From: Holophagaceae bacterium
Lineage (GTDB): Bacteria > Acidobacteriota > Holophagae > Holophagales > Holophagaceae
Length of the DNA stretch: 33,929 nucleotides
Reading direction: 5' to 3'
NCBI GenBank assembly: GCA_025363715.1
Contig: JANYLR010000064.1
Coordinates: 1-33,929, forward strand
Shown here: piece by piece, positions 14,580-24,242 of the stretch
How the letters are laid out: each line of letters starts with the position of its first letter
How positions within the stretch are numbered: the first letter of the stretch is position 1
Made by a program: the position numbers and the translations under genes
Notes under the pieces: generated by a model
Told to the model about the DNA's origin: nothing
What the model saw: the letters and a program-made list of their open reading frames with translations, nothing else
The model's database searches: none

Positions 14580-17314
14580 CCCAGACCCTGGTTTGCCTGG
14601 ACGAAGACCGCCGAAAAGCCATCCTCGAACAGGGCTGGAACGGCCTTGACTACGTGGAGGTGACGGATGATCCGCCCTCCCTGTGCGTGCATTTCTTCGG
14701 GAAGATCCCCGACGGTCTCACGTCGGCCAATCTCACCATCACAGGCGGCCGCCGCATCCGCGGCCTGAAGATCGTGTCGGTGCAGGTGAATCACACTCAG
14801 GATCCCGAACTGGACGAGTGCCTGAACGTCACCCTCGACAAGAAGGGTGACTTCTCCACCTACACGCTCTGCCTGAACAGCCTTCCATCAGTCCCTAACG
14901 CAGACGCTCCAGCGTCAGCGTCCATACCAAACTTCGACCCCCGCTACATGTGCGTGGAGTTCCGGTTCCGCCAGGACTGCCCCAGGGACTTGGACTGCCT
15001 GGATGAACGGATCTGCCCGCCGGATCTGCCCCTAGAACCGGACATGAACTACCTGGCCAAGGACTACCAGTCCTTCCGGCAGCTGATCCTCGACCGGCTC
15101 GCGCTCATCATGCCTGATTGGCAAGAACGGCACGTGCCGGATCTCGGCATCACCCTGGTGGAATTGCTGGCCTACACCGGCGACTATCTGAGCTACTACC
15201 AGGACGGCGTGGCCACCGAAGCCTACCTGGGCACTGCCCGGCAGCGCATCTCCGTGCGGCGGCACGTACGCCTGGTGGACTACCGCCTCCACGAAGGCAA
15301 CAACGCCCGGGCCTGGGTTTTCGTTTCCACCTCCGCCGACGTGCCCCTGGATCCCTCCCAGGTTTTCTTCATCACCAAGGTGGACGGACTGGTCTTTCCC
15401 CAAGGCAAGCTCCTGACACCGGCCGATCTGAAGGACTCGGCCTTGAGTTCATACGAAGCCTTCGAACCTCTGGTGGACGCCTCGATCACCTCGATTTCCC
15501 TCTGGGCCAAGCACAATGAGATTCCCTTTTACACATGGGGCAATGAGCTCTGCTGTCTGCCCAAGGGGAGTACCGAAGCGACGCTGCTGGACGAGGTCTC
15601 CACCACCAGCACCGATGAAGCCGTGACCACCTCCCGCGCGCTGCACCTGCGGGTGGGCGACGACCTGCTCCTGGAGGAAGTGCTGGGGCCGGAAACCGGG
15701 AATGAGTCCGACGCCGATCCCGCCCACCGATGGGTGGTGCGCCTCACCAGGGTGGAACCGGAGGTGGATCCGGTCCTTGGCCACACCGTGCTCAACATCG
15801 CCTGGTCCCCGCAGGACGCCCTGCCCTTCGCGCTTTGCCTCTCCTCGAAAAAGCCCGCCCCGGCTTGCACCACCCTCGAGCAGGTCAGCGTGGCCCGGGG
15901 CAACCTGGTCCTCGTGGACCACGGCCTCACCCTGCCCACAGAAGAGGTGGGCGTCGTGCCCACCGAGCAGGTGCTGCAGGCCTGCGCCTGTGATGGCGCC
16001 GTGGTGGATGTCACGAAGCTGCCCGGCGATTTCAAGGTCACCTTCCAAAGGCCATCCCTCACCTATGCCCAGCCCCTGTCCGCTTCCAGCTCCGCGAGTC
16101 CCCTGCTGACGCAGGATCCCCGCGAGGCCCTGCCCCAGGCAAAGCTGTTCAGCCTGCCGCCCATGAAGAAAGTTGAAGCCGCGCTCCTGGGGCCCGAGGT
16201 CCTGGTGGATCCCACACCCCTGGTGCGCCAGATCCAGAAAGCCGACGACCTCACGGCCCAGGCCGTGAAGGCCATGCTGTCCCTCCAGACCCGCCAGCTC
16301 ATCGATGCCCTGGCGCCCGATGCGCCCCTGGACTCGGATCTCTTGGCTTCGCTTCTGAGGGATCTCCATCGCCTGATCCGGCCCTGGTGGCCCCGCTTCG
16401 ATCTCATCGAAAGCCTGCCGCCGGATCCCCACTTCGTCCTGGAAGTCGATGACCAGGGCTATGCCCACCTTCGCTTCGGCGATGGCGAGCTGGGCCTGCA
16501 ACCGCAGGCCGGCGCCACCTTCAAGGCCCAGTACCGCATCGGCAACGGCCCCGCGGGTAACGTGGGCGCCGGGGCCATCGCCTTCGTGGTCCTGCGGCAA
16601 GGGCTTCTGGATGGCGTCCAGTTGACGCCGCGCAATCCCCTGCCAGCTCATGGTGGAACCCCCCAGGAAGCCATGGCCCAGGCCAAGCTTCTGGCTCCCA
16701 CCGCCTTCCTGGAACTGATCCTGCGGGCCATCACGGCGGCGGACTACGCCGCCCTCGCCGGGCGCAGTCCCAAACTCCAGGGCGCGGATGCGAAGCTGGC
16801 CTGGATGGGCAGCTGGTACGAGGCCCGGGTGGCCGTGGATCCCTATGGCACCGAAGAGCCTGATCCGGCGCTGCTGGAGGAGGTGGAGGGCTCCCTGCAT
16901 CCCTTCCGCCGGCTGGGCCACGACCTGGAGGTGGTGGCCGCCGAATACGTGCCCCTCGACATCGAGTTAACGGTTTGCGTCATGCCTGACTATTTAAGGG
17001 GCCACGTGGAGGCCGCCCTGCTGCAGACCTTCGGTAGCCGCCTCCTCCCCGACGGCAGCAAGGGCTTCTTCCATCCGGATCGGCTGGGCTTTGGCGCTGG
17101 TGTCTACCTGAGTCATCTGGTGGCCGCTGCCCAGGCGGTGCCCGGGGTGCAGCATGTGGAGGTGACCAGGCTGCAGCGCCTTTACGAAGGCCCCAACGGC
17201 GAGATCGGCAAGGGCGTACTTCCCCTGGGCACCGGCCAGATCGCCCAGGTGGACAACGATCCGGACTTCCCTGAACACGGGCAGTTCCATGTGGTGATAC
17301 GGGGTGGACGATGA
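14576..17314 (+). CDS. J-like baseplate wedge protein (Pvc11-like)
   Basis: The 912-residue protein resembles the large baseplate J-type wedge proteins of eCIS. Features include MNYLAKDYQSFRQLILDRL near residue 155 and DLGITLVELLAYTGDYLSYYQD near 190, followed by a variable middle and a late HLRFGDGELG and YRIGNGPAGNVG region typical of the J domain. It builds the baseplate ring around the spike. It starts at the ATGA overlap after gp25 and ends overlapping the second J-like gene. A low-complexity linker near 14888-14932 contains a small perfect stem (GACGCT/AGCGTC), probably incidental. Confidence 0.85.
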   Translation: MTQTLVCLDEDRRKAILEQGWNGLDYVEVTDDPPSLCVHFFGKIPDGLTSANLTITGGRRIRGLKIVSVQVNHTQDPELDECLNVTLDKKGDFSTYTLCLNSLPSVPNADAPASASIPNFDPRYMCVEFRFRQDCPRDLDCLDERICPPDLPLEPDMNYLAKDYQSFRQLILDRLALIMPDWQERHVPDLGITLVELLAYTGDYLSYYQDGVATEAYLGTARQRISVRRHVRLVDYRLHEGNNARAWVFVSTSADVPLDPSQVFFITKVDGLVFPQGKLLTPADLKDSALSSYEAFEPLVDASITSISLWAKHNEIPFYTWGNELCCLPKGSTEATLLDEVSTTSTDEAVTTSRALHLRVGDDLLLEEVLGPETGNESDADPAHRWVVRLTRVEPEVDPVLGHTVLNIAWSPQDALPFALCLSSKKPAPACTTLEQVSVARGNLVLVDHGLTLPTEEVGVVPTEQVLQACACDGAVVDVTKLPGDFKVTFQRPSLTYAQPLSASSSASPLLTQDPREALPQAKLFSLPPMKKVEAALLGPEVLVDPTPLVRQIQKADDLTAQAVKAMLSLQTRQLIDALAPDAPLDSDLLASLLRDLHRLIRPWWPRFDLIESLPPDPHFVLEVDDQGYAHLRFGDGELGLQPQAGATFKAQYRIGNGPAGNVGAGAIAFVVLRQGLLDGVQLTPRNPLPAHGGTPQEAMAQAKLLAPTAFLELILRAITAADYAALAGRSPKLQGADAKLAWMGSWYEARVAVDPYGTEEPDPALLEEVEGSLHPFRRLGHDLEVVAAEYVPLDIELTVCVMPDYLRGHVEAALLQTFGSRLLPDGSKGFFHPDRLGFGAGVYLSHLVAAAQAVPGVQHVEVTRLQRLYEGPNGEIGKGVLPLGTGQIAQVDNDPDFPEHGQFHVVIRGGR

Positions 17315-20166
17315 GCGGCTGTGCCTGTGGCTGTGGTTCCGATCGCCCCTGCGGGTGCTGCGAAGGCATCCGCCTATTCACGCCGATGACCGTGAGCAAT
17401 CGCCCTGGACTGCCTGCCCTCACCTACCGAGTGGGCACCCAGGGCACCTTTCTCGAAACGATGAAGGCCAGGCTCAGCTCCGCGGACTACCCCGCCCTGG
17501 CCGGGCTCAGGACCCGGGCCGGGGATGACCCTGCCATCGCCCTCCTGGATGCCTGGGCCTGCGTGGGGGACGTGCTGACCTTCTACCAGGAACGCATCGC
17601 CAACGAGGGCTACCTGCGCACCGCGACGGAGCGGCGCTCGGTCGTCGAGCTGGCGAACCTGGTGGGGTACCGGCTCCGGCCGGGTGTTTCCGCCTCGGTC
17701 TATTTCGCGTACACCCTCGAGAACAAGTCACTACCCGTGACCATTCCCGCGGGTTCCCGGGCGCAAAGCATCCCCGATCCTGGCGAGACCGCCCAGTCCT
17801 TCGAGACCTCCGACGATCTGGAAGCCCGGGTGGAATGGAACCTCATCAAGCCGCGGCCCAGCCAGCCCCAGCGAATCACCTATGACTTCCTCCAGAAGGC
17901 TCTTTCCACGGACATGGTCACCTTCGAGGGCACAGCCACGAAGCTGAGTCCGGGCGACGGCCTGCTCTTCGACTTCTATGGCACTCAGCTCCTCCGGCAT
18001 GTGAGGGCCGTGACGCCGGACTATGACGCCAAGACCACCACGGTGGTGCTGCAGGAAGCCGCCGCCACGGTGGCGGCCGCCGCCTCGGCGGAAGGGGGCC
18101 ACGCCAAGGCCCAGAAAGCCAGCAAGGCGGACGGTGAGCAGAAGGTGATCGCCCTCGATGCCCTCTCCTTCCTGGCCCCCAGCCTCTCGGTGCCCGGCAC
18201 ACCCCAACTGGCCAGTTCCGCCAACCTCATGCGCTCCGTGGCCCAGGTCTACGGCGCCAGCGCCGATGTCCATCCCCAGTTGCTGTCCCAGTTCTACCCG
18301 CTGGCAGCCAGCTACTTCTACCAGGCCTGGTCCGTGGCCTTCCTGAGCTTCGGCTTTCCCGAGCTCAAGGCGGTCTACGCCATGCGGGTGAAGGCCAGCC
18401 CCTTCGGCTACAACGCGGCCAAGACGCCCAATTTCGACGGCAGCAACAAGGTGACCAGCCTCTCGGACTGGGCCCCCGCCAGCGAAGGGGCGAACCTGCT
18501 CTACCTGGACCAGGCCTACGGCAGCGTCACCGACGGCACTCCGGTGGCGATCCTGACTTCCACCGGCTCCACGGTCTATGCCACCGTGCAGACCCACACG
18601 GAGGTGGCCCGTTCGGCCTATGGCCTCAATGGCAAGAGCTCCAGGCTGGACCTGGTGGCTGGCACCTGGGCCGGCTTTACGGGGACGACGATCTCGGACC
18701 TGCGGCAGACCCTGGTCTACGCGGGTGCCGAGGCGCTGGAGCTGGCGCTGGAACCCATCACCACGGATGTCCAGGGCTCCCAGATCAAGCTGGATGCACT
18801 CTATTCGGATCTCAAAGCCGGCCGCTGGATCATCGTGACGGGCGAGCGCACCGACGTGAAGGCCGTGACCAGTACCACGCTTCCTGGGCTCATCGGCACA
18901 GAGCTCGCGATGCTGTCGGGGGTGCTCCAGGACGTGAACCTTCAGCTGGCCGGTGACACGGTGCACACCACCATCACCTTGGCGAAGCCCCTGGCCTACA
19001 CCTACAAGCGGAGCACCGTGGGCCTCTATGGCAACGTGGTAAAGGCCACCCACGGAGAAACCCGCAGCGAAGTCCTCGGCGGGGGCACTGCCGGGCCCCT
19101 GCAGACCTTCGGGCTCAAACAGCCACCCCTCACCTATGTTTCCGCCTCCAGCGTGGACGGCATCGCCAGCACCTTGAAGGTGCGCGTCAACGAGGTGCTT
19201 TGGCACAATGCGAAAGGACTGGCGGGACTGGGGCCCAAGGATCGCGCCTACCTCACGCGCACGGATAATGAAGACCGGACCTCGGTCATCTTCGGCACGG
19301 GGACCCAGGGTGTGCGGCCTCCCACCGGGCTCGAGAACATCACCGCGGTGTACCGGAACGGCATCGGCAAGGCCGGCAACGTCAAGGCGGAACAGATCAC
19401 GCTGCTGGCCTCCAAGCCCCTGGGTGTGAAGGCCGTGATCAACCCGCTGCGGGCCTCCGGCGGCGCCGGCAAGGATACCCGCGACCAGGCCCGAGGGAAC
19501 ACGCCCCTGGCCACCCTCTCCCTGGATCGCCTCGTTTCCGTGCAGGACTACGCCGACTTCGCCAAGACCTTCGGCGGGGTGGGCAAGGCCAACGCCACCA
19601 AGCTCACGGATGGCCTCCGCCAGCTGGTGGAAATCACCATTGCCGGAGTGGACGACATCCCCATCGACAAGAACTCGGATCTCTACGCCAATATCGTGAA
19701 GGCCTTCAGGATCTACGGCGATCCCTACCAGCCGGTCCGGGTGGATGTGCGGGAGCTCCGGCTCCTGGTGCTCAGCGCCAAGGTGAAAGTGCTCCCGGAC
19801 TACCTCTGGGTGAACGTGAACCCCAAAGTCCGTGCCGCCCTGCTCGACGCCTTCGGCTTCGAACGCCGGAACCTGGCCCAGTCCGTGTATCTCAGCGAGG
19901 TGATCCAGACCATCCAGGGCGTCGAGGGCGTGTCGTACGTGGACCTGGACGTGCTCGATAGCGTCCCCGAGGGCGCGACGTCCGATGATCTGGCGGCGCT
20001 CAGCGACCAACTGCAGGCCCCGGACCAGCCCCTGGCAAGGATTCCCGCCAGCGCCGCCTGGGTGGACAAGAGCCAGGCCGATCCGGACAAGCGCGTTCGG
20101 GCCGCGCAGCTGGCGATGTTGAGCCCGGGTGTGCCCGACACCTTGATCCTGAAGGAGCTGACATGA
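17311..20166 (+). CDS. Second J-like baseplate protein with Cys-rich N-terminus
   Basis: This 951-residue protein belongs to the putative baseplate assembly (J-like) group. The NRPGLPALTYRVGT motif and the DALLDAWACVGDVLTFYQERIANEG type region (seen here near residues 75-98) are typical, and DNEDRTSVIFGTGTQG plus NGIGKAGNV form the late conserved J segment. The first 17 residues hold six cysteines (4, 6, 8, 14, 16, 17), which could bind metal or form disulfides. Compared with the previous gene it shares the J core but not the N-terminal Cys cluster. Two different J-like proteins per locus are normal for Pvc11/Pvc12. Confidence 0.85.
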   Translation: MSGCACGCGSDRPCGCCEGIRLFTPMTVSNRPGLPALTYRVGTQGTFLETMKARLSSADYPALAGLRTRAGDDPAIALLDAWACVGDVLTFYQERIANEGYLRTATERRSVVELANLVGYRLRPGVSASVYFAYTLENKSLPVTIPAGSRAQSIPDPGETAQSFETSDDLEARVEWNLIKPRPSQPQRITYDFLQKALSTDMVTFEGTATKLSPGDGLLFDFYGTQLLRHVRAVTPDYDAKTTTVVLQEAAATVAAAASAEGGHAKAQKASKADGEQKVIALDALSFLAPSLSVPGTPQLASSANLMRSVAQVYGASADVHPQLLSQFYPLAASYFYQAWSVAFLSFGFPELKAVYAMRVKASPFGYNAAKTPNFDGSNKVTSLSDWAPASEGANLLYLDQAYGSVTDGTPVAILTSTGSTVYATVQTHTEVARSAYGLNGKSSRLDLVAGTWAGFTGTTISDLRQTLVYAGAEALELALEPITTDVQGSQIKLDALYSDLKAGRWIIVTGERTDVKAVTSTTLPGLIGTELAMLSGVLQDVNLQLAGDTVHTTITLAKPLAYTYKRSTVGLYGNVVKATHGETRSEVLGGGTAGPLQTFGLKQPPLTYVSASSVDGIASTLKVRVNEVLWHNAKGLAGLGPKDRAYLTRTDNEDRTSVIFGTGTQGVRPPTGLENITAVYRNGIGKAGNVKAEQITLLASKPLGVKAVINPLRASGGAGKDTRDQARGNTPLATLSLDRLVSVQDYADFAKTFGGVGKANATKLTDGLRQLVEITIAGVDDIPIDKNSDLYANIVKAFRIYGDPYQPVRVDVRELRLLVLSAKVKVLPDYLWVNVNPKVRAALLDAFGFERRNLAQSVYLSEVIQTIQGVEGVSYVDLDVLDSVPEGATSDDLAALSDQLQAPDQPLARIPASAAWVDKSQADPDKRVRAAQLAMLSPGVPDTLILKELT

Positions 20167-22391
20167 GCACCCTTTACGAGCTGCTGCCGGTCATCCATCA
20201 GCGGCGGGACGCGGCGCAGGGCTATCCTCTGAAGCAGCTGCTGGCGGTCATCGACGAGCAGGTGGACGTGGTCCGCGAGGATATGGACCAGCTGTACAAG
20301 AACTGGTTCATCGAGACCAGCCAGGACTGGATAGTCCCCTACATCGGTGATCTGGTGGGCTATGAACCCATCCACGAGGCAGGCGAACCCGGCCCCGTCG
20401 ATACGGCCGAAGGCCGGCTGCGGAACCGCTTCCTCATCCCCCGCCGGGCCGTGGCCAACGCCGTGCGCAACCGGAGGCGGAAGGGGACCCTGGCGATCCT
20501 GGAAGAGCTGGCCCGGGACGTGGCGGACTGGCCGGCCAGGGCCGTGGAATTCTACAAACTCCTGGCCTGGAACCAACACCTGAACCATATCCGACTCTGG
20601 CGAGGGGGCACGGCTGACATGCGCAAGCAGGATGTCTTGGATCGCACGGATGGCCCCTTCGACAAGGCGGCTCACACGGTGGATGTGCGTCGCATCGATT
20701 CAGGGCATCGGCTGGGGACGTTCAACATCCCCAGCGTGGGACTCTATGTCTGGCGCCTGGGCTCGTACTCCGTCACGGAAACACCGGCGTACTGCCTCGA
20801 AGAGGTGGGTTCCCAGTGCTACCTTTTCAGCGTTCTGGGCAACGATACGCAGCTTTTCAACAAGCCGCAGCCCGAGCCGGAACCCACCCACATCGCCGAT
20901 GAACTGAACCTCCCCATTCCCATCCGCCTGCGGCCCTTCGAGCATCCCGTGTTCGTGGATGGGAAGTACGACCATAGCGACGCTTCCACGGACTACTACG
21001 CCCCCTCGGCCGTTGACCTCAAGAGCCTGGCCATCTGGGCCCCGGACTGGCCCAAGAAGGGCGCGCCCCAGCCCCTGCCCGCCTCCATCCTCGTACCTGC
21101 AGACCTCACGGATTGGACTTACCGGGCGCTCAAGGGCACCGTGGCCGTGGATCCCGTGCTGGGCCGCTTCGTATTCCCCACGGGGCAGCTGCCCAAGAAG
21201 GGCGTGTATGTCTCCTACCGGTACGGGTTCAGCGCCGACATGGGCGGCGGCGAATACCGCCGTATCCTGCAAAGTCCCCTCGCCCACCAGGTCTACCGGG
21301 TGGGGGAAAACGAGGACTACACCACGATCCTCGGGGCCCTGAACGCATGGATGGCCGAGCGGGTGGCCCATCCCACGGCTGTGGTGGAAATCCAGGAGAG
21401 CGGCGTCTACACCGAAAGCCTCAACCTGGATCTGAAGGCTGGGGAAAGCCTCCAGATCCGGGGCGCCTCCGGAGCGCGGCCCGTCCTGCGCCTGCTGGAT
21501 CTCCAGGCCGACATGCCAGACGCCTTTAGCGTCACGGGGGCCAAGGGCAGCCGCTTCACCCTGGATGGATTCATCGTCACTGGGCGGGGCCTGAGGGTCT
21601 ACGGCCCGGATACGACCCCTCCTCCAACGGAAGGTCCGGCTGCGACCGCCGATCCCGGTCTCTGCGAAGTGGTTATCCGGCACTGCACCCTGGTGCCTGG
21701 CTGGGGGCTGCAGTGCGATTGCGAGCCTAAGCATCCCAACGAGGCCAGTCTCGAGCTGGACAATACCCAGGCCAGGATCCGCATCGAGCACAGCATCCTC
21801 GGCAGCATTTACGTGGTGGCCGACGAGGTGAAGCTGGATCCAGTCTGCATCCACATCAGCGACAGCATCCTGGATGCCACCAGCGACGACCGCATCGCCC
21901 TGGGGTCCCTGACCCTTCCGGCGGCCTTCGCTCGCGTGAGCTTCATCCGCAGCACCCTTTTCGGTCAGGTGCGAACCCATGCCATCGAGCTGGCCGAGAA
22001 CAGCCTCTTCACGGCGGACGTGCGGGTCGCCCGGCGCCAGGTGGGGTGTGTCCGCTTCTGCTATGTGCCCCCTGGTTCGAGAACGCCCCGGCGCTACCAC
22101 TGCCAGCCGGATCTCGCGGTGCGGGCACTGGGGTCGAATCCACCCGCGGCCGACGTGTCCTTGGCCCAGGAGCAAACGATTCCCCTCTTCACGAGCCAAC
22201 GCTATGGCCAACCCGCCTATGCCCAGCTCGCCAGCGAATGCGCGCCGGATATTCTCCGTGGCGCCGACGACGAATCCGAGATGGGCGCCTTTCATGATCT
22301 CTTCCAACCCCAGCGGGCCGCCAATCTGCGTGTGCGGCTCAACGAGTTCACCCCCGCCGGTATGGAAGCCGGAATCCTCTTCGCCAATTGA
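20163..22391 (+). CDS. Tail protein I-like baseplate protein with beta-helix region
   Basis: In this 742-residue product, residues 1-150 (LYELLPVIHQRRDAAQG, then DWIVPYIGDLVGY and LRNRFLIPRRAVANAVRNRR) resemble tail-protein-I-like baseplate proteins. From about residue 380 there is a right-handed beta-helix-like stretch with repeating short strands and turns (AVVEIQESGVYTESLNL, then SLQIRGASGARPVL and FTLDGFIVTGRGL). Such folds occur in receptor-binding or surface proteins, so this could cover the exterior of the baseplate. No separate fibre gene is seen here. Confidence 0.75.
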   Translation: MSTLYELLPVIHQRRDAAQGYPLKQLLAVIDEQVDVVREDMDQLYKNWFIETSQDWIVPYIGDLVGYEPIHEAGEPGPVDTAEGRLRNRFLIPRRAVANAVRNRRRKGTLAILEELARDVADWPARAVEFYKLLAWNQHLNHIRLWRGGTADMRKQDVLDRTDGPFDKAAHTVDVRRIDSGHRLGTFNIPSVGLYVWRLGSYSVTETPAYCLEEVGSQCYLFSVLGNDTQLFNKPQPEPEPTHIADELNLPIPIRLRPFEHPVFVDGKYDHSDASTDYYAPSAVDLKSLAIWAPDWPKKGAPQPLPASILVPADLTDWTYRALKGTVAVDPVLGRFVFPTGQLPKKGVYVSYRYGFSADMGGGEYRRILQSPLAHQVYRVGENEDYTTILGALNAWMAERVAHPTAVVEIQESGVYTESLNLDLKAGESLQIRGASGARPVLRLLDLQADMPDAFSVTGAKGSRFTLDGFIVTGRGLRVYGPDTTPPPTEGPAATADPGLCEVVIRHCTLVPGWGLQCDCEPKHPNEASLELDNTQARIRIEHSILGSIYVVADEVKLDPVCIHISDSILDATSDDRIALGSLTLPAAFARVSFIRSTLFGQVRTHAIELAENSLFTADVRVARRQVGCVRFCYVPPGSRTPRRYHCQPDLAVRALGSNPPAADVSLAQEQTIPLFTSQRYGQPAYAQLASECAPDILRGADDESEMGAFHDLFQPQRAANLRVRLNEFTPAGMEAGILFAN

Positions 22392-22403
22392 CAAGGAGCA
22401 GCC

Positions 22404-23855
22404 ATGAAAGGCGATTTTTCCCGCGACACTTTTGACGCCACCGAGCATTACACCCGGGTCCTGCTGCAGCAGGGGCGAGTGAACCTGGATGCCGATTTCA
22501 ACGAACAGGCTTCCATCCTGCTACACCGGCTCCAGGTCGCCACCGCGGATCTGGTGGGGCCCGCGGCTGGACCCAGCGGCAACCTTGGCTTCACAGTCTC
22601 CACCACCACCGCCGGTGATTTCGGCATCGGGAAGGGGCGGTACTATGTGAACGGCATTCTGGTGGAGAACGAGGCGGATTGTTCCTTCCTCAAGCAGCCG
22701 GACTATCCCGTGCCTACCACCAAGCTCCTCACAGGTGTTTCGGGGACTTACACGGTGTACCTCGACGTCTGGGAGCGCCATGTCACGGCCCTGGAGGAGC
22801 CCGGAATCCGGGAGGTGGCCCTGGGCGGCCCTGATACGGCCTCCCGGGCGGAAGTGGTCTGGCAGGTCAAGCTGTTTTCTATGAACACCGCGGCCGGAGA
22901 CAAAGGAAAGAACGCCGCGGCAACCGTCCCGAGCTTCCAGGCTGCGGCGTTGAAGACGCTTGTCTCGAAGGCTCCCCCCGCCAAACCCGCAAACCCTGCG
23001 CCAGCCTTTACGATTCCTTCGGATTTCCCCATTCCCTTGAGCATTGCGGCCCTGCGCGCTCGCGCCAGACAGCTCCCACCGGACACGGATCCCTGCGCCA
23101 TCCCACCGGCCAGCAGCTACCGGGGCCTGGAAAACCAGCTCTATCGCGTGGAGATCCACCGGGGCGGCCAGATCGCGGATAAACCCACGTTCAAATGGTC
23201 CCGCGAGAATGGCTCCGTCACGTTCCCCATCCTGAAGATCGCGGATGCCTCCGCTTCCACCACCCTGGTCAGCCTCGCCAGCCTCGGCAAGGACCAGAAG
23301 CTGGGCCTTGCCGTCGGCGACTGGGTGGAAATCCTGGATGACAACTATGTGCTGCAGAATCTTGCGGAACCTCTCTTGCAAGTGACAGCCGTTTCCCTGG
23401 ACGACATGTCCGTGACCCTGGGCGGCCTGCGGGCCACGGCGAACCGTGGAGTAGGCGCCATCCAGCATCCGCTCCTGCGGCGCTGGGACCAGCCGGGCAG
23501 CGGCTCCAGCCTGACCGACGGAGCCGTGCCCATCACCGAGGGGTCCGGCAAGGTCGATACGGACTGGATCACCCTGGAGGATGGCGTCCAGATTCTTTTT
23601 GAACAACCGGCCCCGCCCCTCGGGATCACTTTCTACCGGACCGGCGACTACTGGTTGATCCCCGCGCGAGTCGCCACAGGTGATGTGGAATGGCCGCAAT
23701 CCACCGGGACCACCGGGGAGCCCATTGCCCTGCCTCCCCGAGGGGTAGAGCATCAGTTTGCGGCCCTGGCGCGGATCTCGGTGGTCAACGGCGTCGTGAC
23801 CATGGCCAAGGACCTCCGCAATTCCTTTGATATCCTGTCCAAGTCCATGCCCTGA
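22404..23855 (+). CDS. DUF6519 protein, last gene of the eCIS operon
   Basis: The 483-residue protein begins with KGDFSRDTFDATEHYTRVLLQQGRVNLDADFNEQ in which the FSRDTFD and QGRVNLDADFNEQ blocks are the recognised start of DUF6519. Such proteins are commonly the last baseplate-region gene of actinobacterial and acidobacterial eCIS loci. The YRVEIHRGG and FKWSRENGS segments resemble DUF6519 mid-region motifs. AAGGAGC at 22392-22398 is a good ribosome binding site. It may be a peripheral baseplate part; its biochemical function is unknown. Confidence 0.8.
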   Translation: MKGDFSRDTFDATEHYTRVLLQQGRVNLDADFNEQASILLHRLQVATADLVGPAAGPSGNLGFTVSTTTAGDFGIGKGRYYVNGILVENEADCSFLKQPDYPVPTTKLLTGVSGTYTVYLDVWERHVTALEEPGIREVALGGPDTASRAEVVWQVKLFSMNTAAGDKGKNAAATVPSFQAAALKTLVSKAPPAKPANPAPAFTIPSDFPIPLSIAALRARARQLPPDTDPCAIPPASSYRGLENQLYRVEIHRGGQIADKPTFKWSRENGSVTFPILKIADASASTTLVSLASLGKDQKLGLAVGDWVEILDDNYVLQNLAEPLLQVTAVSLDDMSVTLGGLRATANRGVGAIQHPLLRRWDQPGSGSSLTDGAVPITEGSGKVDTDWITLEDGVQILFEQPAPPLGITFYRTGDYWLIPARVATGDVEWPQSTGTTGEPIALPPRGVEHQFAALARISVVNGVVTMAKDLRNSFDILSKSMP

Positions 23856-23883
23856 ATAGTCCGTGCGAAGCCACGGGTGCCGC

Positions 23884-24165
23884 ATGAACGCTCCTCTCGA
23901 TTCTGATCCAATCGCCCTCGAGGGCAGGATCCTGGAATACCTCGACAAGCATCCCGATGCCGCCGACAACCTGGAGGGCATCGCCGCTTGGTGGCTTGGA
24001 CAAACGGGCTATCCCTTCACCACCAAAGCCGTCCAGGAGGCCCTGTCCCGACTGGTGGCGGACCATCGCATCGCCCGCATCGAATTGCCGGACGGCCGGA
24101 CGCTCTACCAGAGCGTGAACAAGGTCTCGGGCCCCCACCCGATCCTGCCTCAGCCCAACCCCTGA
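23884..24165 (+). CDS. Small winged-helix-like protein (copy 1)
   Basis: This 93-residue protein has helices typical of a small helix-turn-helix or winged domain: ILEYLDKHPDAADNLEGIA, then VQEALSRLVADHRIARIEL and a closing wing DGRTLYQSVNKVSG. A close paralogue lies at 33476-33763, with near-identical wing residues (DGRTLYQSV). It sits 28 bases after the eCIS operon, with a weak ribosome binding site. A DNA-binding or protein-protein adapter role is possible; I see no evidence for a specific target. Confidence 0.75.
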   Translation: MNAPLDSDPIALEGRILEYLDKHPDAADNLEGIAAWWLGQTGYPFTTKAVQEALSRLVADHRIARIELPDGRTLYQSVNKVSGPHPILPQPNP

Positions 24166-24187
24166 GCCGGGTTCCCCTGCCACGCGC

Positions 24188-24217
24188 CGGCCTGGCACAG
24201 AATTGCTTGGCAGGCCG
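24188..24217. other. Weak stem-loop after the winged-helix gene
   Basis: CGGCCTG (24188-24194) pairs perfectly with CAGGCCG (24211-24217). No T run follows, so it is at best a weak terminator or an incidental stem between the winged-helix gene and the permease gene. Confidence 0.3.
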
Positions 24218-24219
24218 CC

Positions 24220-24232
24220 GTAGGGGCCCTAC
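24220..24232. promoter_or_regulatory. Palindrome just before the permease start
   Basis: GTAGGGGCCCTAC is a perfect 6+1+6 palindrome ending 10 bases before the ATG at 24243, in the place where a Shine-Dalgarno sequence would be expected and none is seen. It could be an operator or chance GC symmetry. Confidence 0.25.
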
Positions 24233-24242
24233 AGTTCGCCCT

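Noticed and set aside
14880..14935. Small GACGCT/AGCGTC stem inside the first J-like gene
   Set aside because: It lies in a low-complexity coding linker; no sign of insertion or regulation.
17731..20010. 759-residue minus-strand open frame
   Set aside because: It is a shadow of the second J-like gene, with no recognisable domain.
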